Below are positions 9,587 through 18,831 of a stretch of DNA of 64,000 nt, in pieces (within the stretch, counting starts at the first letter, position 1; every line of letters starts with the position of its first letter). The position numbers and the translations under genes were made by a program. The notes below the pieces were generated by a model. It was not told the DNA's origin, did no database searches, and worked only from the letters and a program-made list of their open reading frames with translations. Source of the DNA: Terrimicrobium sacchariphilum. Lineage in GTDB: Bacteria; Verrucomicrobiota; Verrucomicrobiia; Chthoniobacterales; Terrimicrobiaceae. The stretch is from the NCBI RefSeq assembly GCF_001613545.1, contig NZ_BDCO01000002.1:1488001-1552000 (forward strand), in the 5' to 3' direction.

Positions 9587-10126
9587 ATGAAATCCTCTCA
9601 GAAAAGCATCGTCGCAGGCATGATATTGGCAGGAGTGTTCTCCATTCCCGCCTGGGCGGAAGAACTGACCTTTGTAAACCCGGGCTTCGAGCAAGGTGCG
9701 GAGGGCTGGCGCGCATCCAAGGAAGACACGGCAAACAACCTGAGTTCCGTGCAGGCGGATGCGGCGCATAGCGGCCAGTTTGGCCTGCGAGTGGAGCAGG
9801 GAGATGGCGGGCCGGGATCGTGGCTGGAGAGTTCCAAGTTTGAGATGCAGCCCGGGAAGTCCTACAAGCTGACCTTTTGGGCGCGCAGCCTCAACCAGAG
9901 CGGCGCTGGCGTATGGCTGATGTTTAAAGACGCGGAAGGCAAAAAGATCGATGTGCCCGCCGAGATGTCAGCCAAGCAGGTCACCCAGAGCGCTAGTGCG
10001 TGGACCGAGTACACCATGGACTTCACCGCTCCGCAGGGCGCCGAGTCGGTGAGCTTCGCGATACACTGCTATTCCCAACGTCCCTGTCTGGCCGATTTTG
10101 ACGACTTTTCGCTTACGGCGAACTAG
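9587..10126 (+). CDS. Secreted carbohydrate-binding (CBM4/9-like) protein
   Basis: A 179-residue protein with a signal peptide ending in IPAWA. The mature part is a single jelly-roll module of the CBM4/9 type: the typical opening FVNPGFEQGAEGW, then SYKLTFWARS, WTEYTMDF and the closing ADFDDFSLTAN. No catalytic domain is attached. Such modules bind polysaccharide outside the cell. It stands alone on the plus strand, followed by a terminator-like hairpin about 80 bases downstream. Confidence 0.8.
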   Translation: MKSSQKSIVAGMILAGVFSIPAWAEELTFVNPGFEQGAEGWRASKEDTANNLSSVQADAAHSGQFGLRVEQGDGGPGSWLESSKFEMQPGKSYKLTFWARSLNQSGAGVWLMFKDAEGKKIDVPAEMSAKQVTQSASAWTEYTMDFTAPQGAESVSFAIHCYSQRPCLADFDDFSLTAN

Positions 10127-10204
10127 AGTGAATCAAATCGTCTTTGGTTAAAGCGCGCCGAGCGCCTCTGCTGGAGAGCCGTTATTTGACAGGTCGGAAA
10201 AGTG

Positions 10205-10240
10205 AAAAGCCGCCGGACAGCAAAGTCGGCGGCTTTTTTT
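10205..10240 (+). terminator. Rho-independent terminator
   Basis: A GC-rich hairpin with arms GCCGCCG/CGGCGGC and an 11-base loop is followed directly by a run of seven T and preceded by A residues, so it could work on both strands. It separates the plus-strand carbohydrate-binding gene from the minus-strand gene ending at 10347. Confidence 0.8.
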
Positions 10241-10346
10241 ACGCATTGGATTAGGCAGCGTAAATCGGGGCTATGGTACGAAAACTCCGCAGTCTGTGGC
10301 GGTCGCCTTGAGTTCCATCTCCGCGGCGTGGGAGAGGCCGGCTTTC

Positions 10347-11447
10347 CTAGGTTGAGCGATCGTAGGAGGCAAGGGAGACGATGCCGTCGAGAGTTTCACC
10401 GTTCAGGAAGCGGCGGAGGTTTGCCGTGGCAAACGCGCCATAGGTCCATTGGCTGTCGGAAGTCGGCGCTCCGATGTGCGGGGACAGAAGGGCTTTTTCC
10501 TGATGCCAGAGGGGATACTCGGGCGAGATGGGTTCCTGGGTGAACACGTCGAGGGCAGCATGGAGCCGACCAGACTGAACCTCGGCAATGAGGGCAGCCT
10601 CATCGAGGATGATTCCTCGGGCGATATTTACGACTAGCGCCTGATCGGGGAGCCTGGAAAGAAGCTCCCGGGTGACGCTGCGTTCCGAAGAGGGATTCAG
10701 AGCCTCGCACTCAAAGAAGACCTCGCTCTGTGGCACGAGTTCCTCCAACGACTGGCAAGGCTTGACGCCGAGGCTTTCCATCAGGCTCGGCGGGACTCCT
10801 TCCGAATACGCGGAAATCTTCACCTGAAACGGTTTGAGCAATTTCACGAGCGCCTGCGCGATCTGACCGAAGCCATGGATGCCGATCCGGCGGCCAAAGA
10901 GGGTGCGTGTACGGAGGGAGTCAACGAAGTCCCAGTACGGGACATGATGCTTGTCTGCGATCTGCTGGCGCCACTGTCCGATATTGCGCAAAGAGGCGAG
11001 GGCGAGGAGCAGGGCTTGCTCGGCGACCTGACCTCCGGCCAGTGGCCCCCAGTTGGTCACGACTCCGCCCCGCTCGAAAAAAGAGCGCGGGACCATTCGC
11101 CGTACGGTGCCGGTGATGTGGCAGATATACTTGAGAGAAGACTCCGGGTCGCTGGCGATCTCCTCGGGGATGACCGGCGTCGACCAGCAGGTGAGAATAA
11201 CTGTCGGTTGAAAATCCTTCAGGATCTTCAACCACTCACTGGGATCGAGTTTGCAGGCCTCGACCTGCTTCGTGGCTGGATACAGGTCTACGGGCAGGTC
11301 GCCATCCGGAAAGAACTTCTGGATCTCACCGTCGATCAGGCAGATGAGCAACCGCTGCGTCTGAGTCGATCCATTGCGCGAAGGCCATGTTTCAAATTCG
11401 GTTTTTGGCTCCGCGTGCTGAAGGGTGGTTTTGGTGGATGTCGTCAT
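10347..11447 (-). CDS. D-2-hydroxyacid dehydrogenase, NAD(P)-dependent
   Basis: A 366-residue member of the D-isomer-specific 2-hydroxyacid dehydrogenases. A catalytic domain is split around a Rossmann domain with the dinucleotide motif GIHGFGQIAQAL (the third Gly of GxGxxG is Ala). The catalytic Arg lies in VNIARGIILDE, the Glu in DVFTQEPIS and the His in LSPHIGAPT. It would interconvert a 2-keto acid or sugar-derived keto acid and the D-2-hydroxyacid; the substrate is not deducible. It is the last gene of the leftward glycan locus, separated from the LacI gene by 143 bases that hold a TATAAT box and an inverted repeat, so it may have its own regulated promoter. Confidence 0.88.
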   Translation of the reverse strand: MTTSTKTTLQHAEPKTEFETWPSRNGSTQTQRLLICLIDGEIQKFFPDGDLPVDLYPATKQVEACKLDPSEWLKILKDFQPTVILTCWSTPVIPEEIASDPESSLKYICHITGTVRRMVPRSFFERGGVVTNWGPLAGGQVAEQALLLALASLRNIGQWRQQIADKHHVPYWDFVDSLRTRTLFGRRIGIHGFGQIAQALVKLLKPFQVKISAYSEGVPPSLMESLGVKPCQSLEELVPQSEVFFECEALNPSSERSVTRELLSRLPDQALVVNIARGIILDEAALIAEVQSGRLHAALDVFTQEPISPEYPLWHQEKALLSPHIGAPTSDSQWTYGAFATANLRRFLNGETLDGIVSLASYDRST

Positions 11448-11527
11448 GGTTTCCGGAGCCTCGACCGCTTCCGTTGGCGCTCGGTCGATTGCCTTGAATT
11501 TCCCCTAATTTAAAATCACCCGATTCC

Positions 11528-11557
11528 CGAGCAAACGACATCCTTGCTCGTATTATA
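11528..11557 (-). promoter_or_regulatory. Putative promoter -10 box and operator
   Basis: On the minus strand a perfect TATAAT (complement of 11552-11557) lies just upstream of a perfect 7-base inverted repeat, CGAGCAA (11528-11534) and TTGCTCG (11544-11550) with a 9-base spacer. The position over the expected start site fits a repressor operator for the dehydrogenase gene, possibly for the adjacent LacI protein. No convincing -35 box is visible. Confidence 0.45.
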
Positions 11558-11590
11558 GAATGGCTCTGGATGGGCCTCGGTGGATGGGGT

Positions 11591-12616
11591 CTAGCGGCGT
11601 TTGTCGGGCAGGGAGGGGGCATCCCTCCACGTGCTGTCGACCAAAATATAGAGAGGCACCGAGGGGATGCCGCGTTCATTGCGGTGGATCATTCCGACAA
11701 GGAAATCCACTGCCGTACGGCCGATCATGGGACCGTTCTGATAAACCCCGGCGAGGTCTCCCTCGGGGGTCGTCATCAGAGAGGCGTGACCGCAGGTTTC
11801 TGCGGGCAGGTCGAGTGCGGCCAGAACGCGGGACATCTCGCCATCGAGACTCAAAACGGCATCGGGTTTATGTTTTTCGTACCAGCGACCAAACTCCTTG
11901 AGGAACTTGACCCGTTTGATGTCCGCCACATCATCGTAGATGAACATTGGGACGCTATACTTCTCATTGTACCTGCGTTGCTCGGCGAGATAGCCGGAGG
12001 AGAAGTTACGATCCGTGCGGACGTCGGTGGACTGGACCGTGGCAAACCCGATGCGCCGGTATCCGCGTGCCCGCATGGCCCGGATGGCGATATGGACGGA
12101 CCGATATTGCGCATTGGTGACGACATGCAGACGGGGGCGCGCGAGACTGTAGCCGAAGGATATCGCGGAAAAGTTCTCCCAGTCGAAATTGATATGTGCG
12201 AGGCGACCGGGCTGGGGTGGCAGGAAGATGCCGGTGATATTGCGCGCCTTCAGCACGCGGGAGATACGGGGCAGGGGCATATCTGCCACGCGAAACTCCT
12301 CGAGGACGTAGCCCAGCTCGGCGCAGCGGGAAATCGCTCCAGCTTTGTAACCCAGGTTATCCGGCTCCGTCTTGGTTATGGTATTGAGCCAGGCGAGCGT
12401 CCCCTGGTAGCGGGAAACCTTGGCGCTCTTGCGGTAGGCCGTAAGGGCCGAAAGCATGGGATCCGGGGAGTACCCCATCTCCTCGGCCATCTGGCGGATG
12501 CGGATACGCGTCTCCTCGGGCAGTCGCGGGCTGTCTCTGAGGGCCAGCGAGACCGTGGTGATGTGGACGCCCGCCCGGGCGGCGATGTCCTTTTGCGAGA
12601 CGCGTTCGAAGCTCAT
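11591..12616 (-). CDS. LacI-family transcriptional regulator
   Basis: A 341-residue protein with an N-terminal LacI helix-turn-helix (VSQKDIAARAGVHITTVSLALRD, where the HITTVSLAL part is the recognition helix) and a hinge segment MGYSPDPMLSALTAYR. A periplasmic-binding-protein-like effector domain follows to the C-terminus. It is expected to bind palindromic operators and respond to a sugar or derivative. It sits between the beta-helix gene upstream and the dehydrogenase downstream in a leftward run of five genes, so it most likely controls this glycan locus. The effector is unknown. Confidence 0.9.
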   Translation of the reverse strand: MSFERVSQKDIAARAGVHITTVSLALRDSPRLPEETRIRIRQMAEEMGYSPDPMLSALTAYRKSAKVSRYQGTLAWLNTITKTEPDNLGYKAGAISRCAELGYVLEEFRVADMPLPRISRVLKARNITGIFLPPQPGRLAHINFDWENFSAISFGYSLARPRLHVVTNAQYRSVHIAIRAMRARGYRRIGFATVQSTDVRTDRNFSSGYLAEQRRYNEKYSVPMFIYDDVADIKRVKFLKEFGRWYEKHKPDAVLSLDGEMSRVLAALDLPAETCGHASLMTTPEGDLAGVYQNGPMIGRTAVDFLVGMIHRNERGIPSVPLYILVDSTWRDAPSLPDKRR

Positions 12617-12671
12617 GCCGGGTGTCGTGAAAGGTGACTCTCGGAATCTTCTACATCCAGGAGCGCCCCCG

Positions 12672-12691
12672 CGCTAAACATAAAGTTAGCG
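12672..12691. promoter_or_regulatory. Inverted repeat upstream of the LacI-family gene
   Basis: Perfect 6-base arms CGCTAA and TTAGCG flank an 8-base AT-rich centre. It lies in the 80-base gap between the beta-helix gene stop and the LacI-family start, about 55 bases before that start. It could be an autoregulatory operator or a weak hairpin. There is no T-run, so I do not call it a terminator. Confidence 0.35.
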
Positions 12692-12696
12692 AGTGG

Positions 12697-14358
12697 TCAC
12701 TGTGGCTTGGTCGTTGCGAGACGGCGCCTGAGTTGATCCTCGTAGAGGGACTGGGGCAGGAGGGCTTCTCCCCGGCCCACACCTTCGCAAAAGTCGTCTG
12801 TCTCGACATCGTGGCACGGTCCCTGAGTGCCGATGACGTAGCCCTGTCCCCACTGATGGGAAATAATGAGAAATTGAGGGTTTTTTGTCGCATGCCCCGC
12901 ATACTCGCCGACCTCCGGCTGGTAGCGGAGGCCCTTGGTATTCCAAAAAACCGACTCCGAGGTGGTCTCGCCGTGGGTCGGAGGAGCGAAGCGCTTGACC
13001 GCAGCAAAGTAGTCTCCATCAGCGACGGCATTGTCGATGAGGTTGACCCGCGAAAGGTACATATGGAAGTCGCTGGGGAGGCGGCCATCAATGGCGTGAA
13101 AATTGAGTAAAACATTACCAGTCGATCCCATCTCGCCAAACGAGAAATTATGCCTCCCGCCCTTGCCGGTGCAGTTCTTCAGGAGGCATTCGTTTCCGTA
13201 CAAGGTGTACATGTAGCCGTTGCCGCCTTCGCCGCGATATTGGGGATAGGCGAAGAAGCAGTCTTCTACTGTGACATTGCGTGTGCGCATGAGCCGTACC
13301 CCATGGGAGAGCAGGTGGATGTTGGCATTGTTGCCCGGCGGACAGTAAGAGCTAATGCCCCGAGCCCAGCAGTTTTCCGCCCCGTCAAAGATCAGCGCCG
13401 CAGCGCGGAAGATCTCATAGGCGGTCGTGCCCTCGGTCATGTTCTTCTTATCATCGTCATCCAGTCCCCCGCCTGGATGCTGTTTCATCCCGATGGAGAG
13501 GTATTCCACGCCGGATTCCTGTACGGGTTTCGCCTTTTTGAGGATGGCTACCCTGGCGTTGTCGGCTGCATAGATAAACCCGCGCAGCGGCACGTCTACC
13601 GTGATCGTCCTGGCGGAGGGATCGATGGCCGTGATGCGACGGGCGTAGGTGGGGGCTGGCAGATAAGAGTCGGTTGGTTTCCACACGCCGGTCATACCGA
13701 GCTGATCGATCATGCGCTGGGTCATGTCGGATCTGATCACGACGTAGTCGCCCACCGCCATGTCGGCGAGGTCCGCCACAGGGATGACCGTCGTAGGTTT
13801 CAACAGGTCCTGGGTGATTGGTACGGTGGGGTACCCCTTGGACCCCCACCAGAGGCCATTCTTGGCACCGATGGTGATGACGCTCTTGTTGCGCATCTGG
13901 ACAGAGTCGTTAAAGAGGAAGGTCTTGTCCTTTCCCTCACCCCGGAGGACCACACTGTCGCCGGAGATCAGCAGTGCATTTTTGCCCTCCGCGGATGGGG
14001 CGACCTTGTAGGTGCCCGCGGGCAGAAAGACCACTCCGCCGCCTGCATCGCCAGCCGCATCGATGGCCGCCTGGATCGCGGCGGTGGCATCGGTCTGGCC
14101 CGTCTTGTCGGCCAAGTACGGTGCTGAGGTAACGTCGATGACATTGTCCTTGCGATCGGGGATGGGCTGTTCTCCGCGTTGATATCCTGCGTAGGAGAAA
14201 TCATGCAGATACCCGCCATCGGGTGCCTCGTAGCCCGGTTTCCAGTCCTCCGGGTAGAGTGCGGAGCGCCAGTTGTCGGCTGCAGACATGAGGGACGGAG
14301 AGAGGGCGACTGCGGCGATGCAGGTGACGGCGAATTTGCCGGGGGAGTACAGTGACAT
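12697..14358 (-). CDS. Secreted right-handed beta-helix protein (pectate lyase 3/GH55-like)
   Basis: A 553-residue protein with an N-terminal signal peptide (KFAVTCIAAVALSPSLMSA). The start of the mature domain has the pectate-lyase-3/GH28/GH55-type opening: DATAAIQAAIDAAGDAGGG followed by VVFLPAGTYKV. Later turns (VRLMRTRNVTVEDCFFAYPQ, NECLLKNCTGKGG) fit a parallel beta-helix. It is probably a periplasmic or secreted polysaccharide hydrolase, lyase or epimerase; I cannot identify the catalytic residues. It follows the GH92 gene by 20 bases on the same strand, which suggests a joint role in degrading a mannose- or uronate-containing glycan. Confidence 0.75.
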   Translation of the reverse strand: MSLYSPGKFAVTCIAAVALSPSLMSAADNWRSALYPEDWKPGYEAPDGGYLHDFSYAGYQRGEQPIPDRKDNVIDVTSAPYLADKTGQTDATAAIQAAIDAAGDAGGGVVFLPAGTYKVAPSAEGKNALLISGDSVVLRGEGKDKTFLFNDSVQMRNKSVITIGAKNGLWWGSKGYPTVPITQDLLKPTTVIPVADLADMAVGDYVVIRSDMTQRMIDQLGMTGVWKPTDSYLPAPTYARRITAIDPSARTITVDVPLRGFIYAADNARVAILKKAKPVQESGVEYLSIGMKQHPGGGLDDDDKKNMTEGTTAYEIFRAAALIFDGAENCWARGISSYCPPGNNANIHLLSHGVRLMRTRNVTVEDCFFAYPQYRGEGGNGYMYTLYGNECLLKNCTGKGGRHNFSFGEMGSTGNVLLNFHAIDGRLPSDFHMYLSRVNLIDNAVADGDYFAAVKRFAPPTHGETTSESVFWNTKGLRYQPEVGEYAGHATKNPQFLIISHQWGQGYVIGTQGPCHDVETDDFCEGVGRGEALLPQSLYEDQLRRRLATTKPQ

Positions 14359-14378
14359 ATGCGGTAGAGGGCGGAGGT

Positions 14379-16307
14379 TTAAGGAAGCAGATCGCGGCGC
14401 ACCGAGGCGCGGGTATGTGGCGGCTGAAATGAGACCAGTCCGGGGCGGCCGGGGCAGTGGGGAAACAGGCCGAGATTGGCCCAGATGTACCAGGCGCTCA
14501 TCTCGCCATTATCCTCGTCGCCCGGCAGCTTCTCTGGCCCATATAGTTCGTCGCAGACCTTGCGTACCCAATGCGAGGTCTTTTCGGGCTGCCCGAGCAG
14601 CGCATAAAGAAACAGGTAGCCGTGGACGGGCTGGTTGGAGTGCGCGTATTGACCGAAACCCGCCATCGCCATCTCCGTCATTTCGTGGATTTCAAAGCCG
14701 TAATGGCCGACCTGAAACAGTGGCGGGGTGGAGAGCATCGCGTCGAGCTTGGCTTCCAGGGCGGCTTCTCCGCCAAACAACGAGGCCAGACCGGGGATGT
14801 CGTGTGGGACATGGAAGGAGTGCTGCCACGGGCCGCCCTCGATGAAGCCGCCTCCCCAGCGAAACTCCCCGAAGGGCCTTAACCAGGAGCCGTCGCTGTT
14901 GCGTTCCCGCATGAACCCGACCGAAGGATCGAACACGTTTCGATAATTGCCAATGCGGGTGGACAGAAGCTCGGCCTCGCGGGTTCTGCCGAGGTGCCGA
15001 GCGACCTGCATCACGCAAAAGTCACCATAGGCATAATCCAGCGTCGCGGAAACCGAGTACCGGTGCCTGTCGGCTGGCAGATAACCAAGCTGGATAAAGT
15101 CCTCCAGTCCCTGGCGGCCAAAGCGTCCATCGCTGCTCTGCTCCGTGGCATTGCGCCAGAGAAAAGGGAATACGGCCTCCACGTCCCAGCCTGTGATGCC
15201 GCGGGCTACGGCATCCGCCGCCACGGCGTCGAAGTGCGTCCCGATCATGCAGTCCTTCAGCCCCGGGCTGGGCCACTTGGGCGTCCATCCCGCCTGCTTG
15301 CAGGCGTTGAGCCAGCCTTGAAGGATGGTCGTGAGCTGGTCGGGGAAGGCGTGAGCGAGGAGGGGGTAGACTGTGCGGTAGGTGTCCCAGAACCCATTAT
15401 CCGTGCACAGTGGTCCCGTATGGACTGCGCCATCATACGGGCTGTAGTGGATGTCATTTCCGGACGGGTCCTTCTCCGTGAGCAGGCGCGGAAAGAGAAG
15501 GGTCCGGTAAAGGCAGGAGTAAAAGGTGCGACGGCGGGAGTCCTCCGGATCGGGGAAATCGAGGCGACCCAGCAGGGCATCCCAGGTCTGGGCTGCGGAG
15601 CCTTCAATCTCGGAAAACGAGTGCCCATCGAGCTGGGAGGCGAGAGCGTATCGGGCGATGGTGCCATCGATGAACGACGCGGCCAGGCGAAGTTCCACCC
15701 GGCGAGTTCCCGGGGCGAATTCCCAGCATGTCCCGTTGGGAAGACTGTGGACATGACGTGGACGATCGCTAAAGCGACCGCAGAAGGAGAGTCCGAACCC
15801 CTCGGGTACGCCTCCGCTGTTATCCGTGGTGCGCCCATGCACGAGGGTATCGGAGGTTTCCACCGAAAACTCCTGGCGGAAGGACAACCGGATCTTTAGC
15901 GGAGCCTCCGACCGGGTTTCAAAAACGAGCAACAGTCCTGCGGGGGCAGGTGCGAGAGAGATGTCGATCCCCTGGCCCGGGAGCTGAAGTCGCGTGACAT
16001 GGGGGCGGCACTCCACGATGCGATAGGCGGAGGATTGCAGGGCGGGCGTTTCGGCGATCGGACCATGGAAAGCCGAGACCAACAGCGCCCCATAATCCAG
16101 CATCCATGGGCTGGGCTGATGCGTCAGCCGGATGCCCCAGAGTTTGCGGTCGCCAGGGTGAAAGAACCATGGATCCTCGCGAGTCTGGAGGCTCCAGTGA
16201 TGCAGGCCAAACGGGAGAGACGTGATGGGGAGTGTATTGCCGGTCGAGAAATTCTTGTCCGACGTGGTACCCTGGAGCGGGTTGACGAGATCTACGAGCG
16301 ATGTCAT
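14379..16307 (-). CDS. GH92-like alpha-mannosidase without signal peptide
   Basis: About 642 residues with the glycoside hydrolase family 92 fold: opening VDLVNPLQGTTSDKNFSTGN and the diagnostic C-terminal motif GDEDNGEMSAWYIWANLGLFP (GxEDxGxMSAWY in the family), which contributes catalytic and calcium-binding residues. GH92 enzymes are calcium-dependent exo-alpha-mannosidases, usually secreted and over 700 residues. Here no signal peptide is seen, and the protein is shorter. ATG 16307 overlaps the deacetylase stop by one base (TAATG); a longer ORF start at 16370 would lie inside that gene. The exact linkage specificity is unknown. Confidence 0.82.
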   Translation of the reverse strand: MTSLVDLVNPLQGTTSDKNFSTGNTLPITSLPFGLHHWSLQTREDPWFFHPGDRKLWGIRLTHQPSPWMLDYGALLVSAFHGPIAETPALQSSAYRIVECRPHVTRLQLPGQGIDISLAPAPAGLLLVFETRSEAPLKIRLSFRQEFSVETSDTLVHGRTTDNSGGVPEGFGLSFCGRFSDRPRHVHSLPNGTCWEFAPGTRRVELRLAASFIDGTIARYALASQLDGHSFSEIEGSAAQTWDALLGRLDFPDPEDSRRRTFYSCLYRTLLFPRLLTEKDPSGNDIHYSPYDGAVHTGPLCTDNGFWDTYRTVYPLLAHAFPDQLTTILQGWLNACKQAGWTPKWPSPGLKDCMIGTHFDAVAADAVARGITGWDVEAVFPFLWRNATEQSSDGRFGRQGLEDFIQLGYLPADRHRYSVSATLDYAYGDFCVMQVARHLGRTREAELLSTRIGNYRNVFDPSVGFMRERNSDGSWLRPFGEFRWGGGFIEGGPWQHSFHVPHDIPGLASLFGGEAALEAKLDAMLSTPPLFQVGHYGFEIHEMTEMAMAGFGQYAHSNQPVHGYLFLYALLGQPEKTSHWVRKVCDELYGPEKLPGDEDNGEMSAWYIWANLGLFPHCPGRPGLVSFQPPHTRASVRRDLLP

Positions 16308-17236
16308 TACGGGTGGGCGGGATCGATGGTGACGTCTCCGGCATTGGGGATGGCGTCGTACATTATCCATCCATCGACGATCGGAACGTATTGACTGCGT
16401 GAGGCCTGGGTCACGAGAGCCTGCGTCCAGTCGTGGGGCGCGGCTGTTTCCAGAGTGAGCGGGATATCGTAGAATACGGGATCAGCCTGGCAGGAGAGGG
16501 AAATACGGATCTCGTCCTCGCCATCGGCCTGTACCGTGAATGTCGAAGCGTCGCGTTCCGTCTCATACTGATGCCATGAGACCGGGTCCGTGATCCAGTA
16601 GTCGCCGCGGTGGGCCTCGAGCTTATCGAGCAGGGCGATGAACCATTCCCATGGGGTGGAGTGCCAGTCTCCGCCCACTCCATGAAAGACATAATACTCC
16701 ATGCCTCCGCTCGCGAGCGCTGTGTCCACCAGGGAGAGGATTTCCTCCAGACCTCCTGGAAATTGAAACGGGTATCCTTTGAAGGGTGGGCGGTTGACGA
16801 GGTGATGCTTTGCGAGAGCGCGCTCGACCTCTTCCTCAGTGACTGTCCACGGCACTCCGCCCGGTTTCCCAAAAGACAGGAGACGGGGCCACGGCCGATC
16901 GGGATAACAGCGCGCTATCACCTCGCCGCAACGCGTGAGTTCGTCATCGAGCTGATCAAAGCTCGTCGCGCCGACATGGCTGAAGGTATGGTTGGCATAC
17001 TCGATCCCCGGCGATGGATGCAGCCACATTTCCTCGTGGGTTTTCCAAGGCTCATTTGCGGGATTCACGTAGATCGTGCCTGCCATTCCCCTGCGGCAGA
17101 GTTCCGGGATGGCGCCCAGCAGCTGACTTGCGGCATTGTCGTCAAACTGGAGCTGAAACACGGCTTTCTTTCCATTGGGCCATCGGGAGATACGCGTGTC
17201 GCCGGGCGAGAAGCCGATCGTTGCAGGGAGAGTCAT
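16307..17236 (-). CDS. Polysaccharide deacetylase family protein
   Basis: A 309-residue protein of the NodB-like carbohydrate esterase 4 superfamily. The metal-binding motif 1 appears as FDDN (QLQFDDNAASQL) and motif 2 as HTFSH (YANHTFSHVGA). No signal peptide is apparent, so it is probably cytoplasmic like its partner GH92. A beta-rich C-terminal extension (about residues 230-309) follows the catalytic part. It is the first gene of the leftward locus; its stop and the GH92 start share one base. It probably removes acyl groups from an oligosaccharide before mannosidase attack, an inference from context. Confidence 0.75.
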   Translation of the reverse strand: MTLPATIGFSPGDTRISRWPNGKKAVFQLQFDDNAASQLLGAIPELCRRGMAGTIYVNPANEPWKTHEEMWLHPSPGIEYANHTFSHVGATSFDQLDDELTRCGEVIARCYPDRPWPRLLSFGKPGGVPWTVTEEEVERALAKHHLVNRPPFKGYPFQFPGGLEEILSLVDTALASGGMEYYVFHGVGGDWHSTPWEWFIALLDKLEAHRGDYWITDPVSWHQYETERDASTFTVQADGEDEIRISLSCQADPVFYDIPLTLETAAPHDWTQALVTQASRSQYVPIVDGWIMYDAIPNAGDVTIDPAHP

Positions 17237-17343
17237 ACGAGAGAAAGAGTAGGATGCTTCTTACTCTAGCGCGCCTTTTATTCTCGTGTATCCGGATGTC
17301 ATCCTATAAATAGAATTGGCGGCAGGTTGAGGCCTCGCAAGGT

Positions 17344-18738
17344 ATGACTAATGGTTTCCTCATGCGAATCCTCCCCTTTGGGCGGTCCTTTGGACTGCCG
17401 ATTCTAGCCTTTGCGTCGTTGTGCTTCCTCGGCGTCGATCGTCTCTCCGCCACGTCCTCCTGGGATGGGAAATCTCCCGCTGAATACGTGGTCACAGTCG
17501 AGACAGAAAAGCCGGACGCTCTTTACAAGAAAGGCGAGGACGTGACCTTCAAGATCACCCTGGAGCAAAACAAGCAGCCTGTTCCCGAGGGCAAGGTGTA
17601 TTGGAAGATTTCCAAGGATAATGCCGATCCGGTCCAGAATGGAACGGCGGATATCAAGGACGGCGTGGCCACCGTGAGCGGGAAGCTCGACGAACCCGGA
17701 TTCCTGCGCTGCGATGTCAACTTTGCCTCACCCTCGCAGGGAAATCTCACCGCGGCCGCCGCGGCGGGTATTGATGTGACGGAGATCCGCCCCACGCTGC
17801 CTGTGCCGGATGACTTCGTCGCCTTTTGGGAAGGAAAGAAAAAGGAACTCGCGGCCCTGCCGATGGATCCGAAGATGACCGAGGTGCCTGCCCCGGCGGA
17901 TCGACCGGGCACCCGCGTGTTTGACGTGCAGCTCGCCTGCACCGGGGGCGCTCCGGTTTCCGGATATTATTCCATGCCCACCGATGCCAAGCCGAAGAGC
18001 GCCCCGGCGCTGTTGATCGTGGATGGTGCAGGTGTGCGCAACTCCGATTTCCTCGGCCCCATCCGCTATGCCCAGAAGGGCTTCATCGCCATGACGATCA
18101 ACGCCCATGGCCTTCCCAACGGCAAGCCCAAGGAGTTTTACTCCGCGCTCGATAGCGGTGAGCTGAAGGACTATCGCGTGCGCGGCCGAGATAATCGGGA
18201 TAACTTCTACTTCGTCGGGATGTATCTCCGCGTCCTGCGCGCCTTGCAGTTCCTCCAGGCTCAGCCGGAGTGGGACGGCCACACGCTCATGATCATGGGC
18301 GGCAGCCAGGGTGGAGGGCAGGCGATTGCCGGGGCCGCTCTCGAGCCCAAGGTCACCTACACCTTCACGGCGATTCCCGGCCTGTGCGACTTTGCCGGAG
18401 TGACTGCCGGACGCATCGGGGGCTGGCCCAAGCCCATTCCGAAAGGCCCGGATGGCAAGCCCGACCCGGTCGTGGTCGAGGCGACTCGCTATGCCGATGG
18501 AACCAATATGGCCACGATGATCAAGTCGCCGATCCATTTCTATATCGGCTTCGTTGACCTGATCACTCCGCCCACTTGCGAGTATGCCGCGTACAACGTG
18601 ATTCCCGGCCCGAAGTCCGTGGAAAACCGTCCGTCGAATGGACATGGTCACGATGATCCCAAGTTCTGGAACATGGTGTCCGAGACTCTGATCAACAAGG
18701 CGAAGGAGCAGCAGAATGGCGCTCCCGCCACGCCCTGA
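17344..18738 (+). CDS. Secreted acetylxylan esterase-like (CE7/AXE1) hydrolase
   Basis: A 464-residue alpha/beta hydrolase with an N-terminal signal sequence, an extra N-terminal beta-sandwich (about residues 45-125) and an AXE1-type catalytic domain. The nucleophile elbow is GGSQGGGQA; a candidate acid is the Asp in GFVDLITPP and the His lies in NGHGHDD near the C-terminus. CE7 enzymes remove acetyl groups from xylo-oligosaccharides and related sugars. An alternative ATG at 17362 would shorten the N-terminus by six residues and also keep the signal peptide. It diverges from the deacetylase gene over a 107-base gap and is followed by a strong terminator. A paralogue lies at 25799-27169. Confidence 0.82.
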   Translation: MTNGFLMRILPFGRSFGLPILAFASLCFLGVDRLSATSSWDGKSPAEYVVTVETEKPDALYKKGEDVTFKITLEQNKQPVPEGKVYWKISKDNADPVQNGTADIKDGVATVSGKLDEPGFLRCDVNFASPSQGNLTAAAAAGIDVTEIRPTLPVPDDFVAFWEGKKKELAALPMDPKMTEVPAPADRPGTRVFDVQLACTGGAPVSGYYSMPTDAKPKSAPALLIVDGAGVRNSDFLGPIRYAQKGFIAMTINAHGLPNGKPKEFYSALDSGELKDYRVRGRDNRDNFYFVGMYLRVLRALQFLQAQPEWDGHTLMIMGGSQGGGQAIAGAALEPKVTYTFTAIPGLCDFAGVTAGRIGGWPKPIPKGPDGKPDPVVVEATRYADGTNMATMIKSPIHFYIGFVDLITPPTCEYAAYNVIPGPKSVENRPSNGHGHDDPKFWNMVSETLINKAKEQQNGAPATP

Positions 18739-18768
18739 GAATATTGCGCAATTCCGACATATAAAGCA

Positions 18769-18799
18769 AAAGCCCCGGTTGAAAGACCGGGGCTTTTTG
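18769..18799 (+). terminator. Rho-independent terminator
   Basis: The hairpin AAAGCCCCGGT/ACCGGGGCTTT has a short loop and is followed by a T-run, 30 bases after the esterase stop. Being A/T flanked on both sides it may also end transcription of the leftward gene at 18832. Confidence 0.85.
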
Positions 18800-18831
18800 T
18801 CTGGCAGGACGTTTACTCTTCAGGACAAGAG

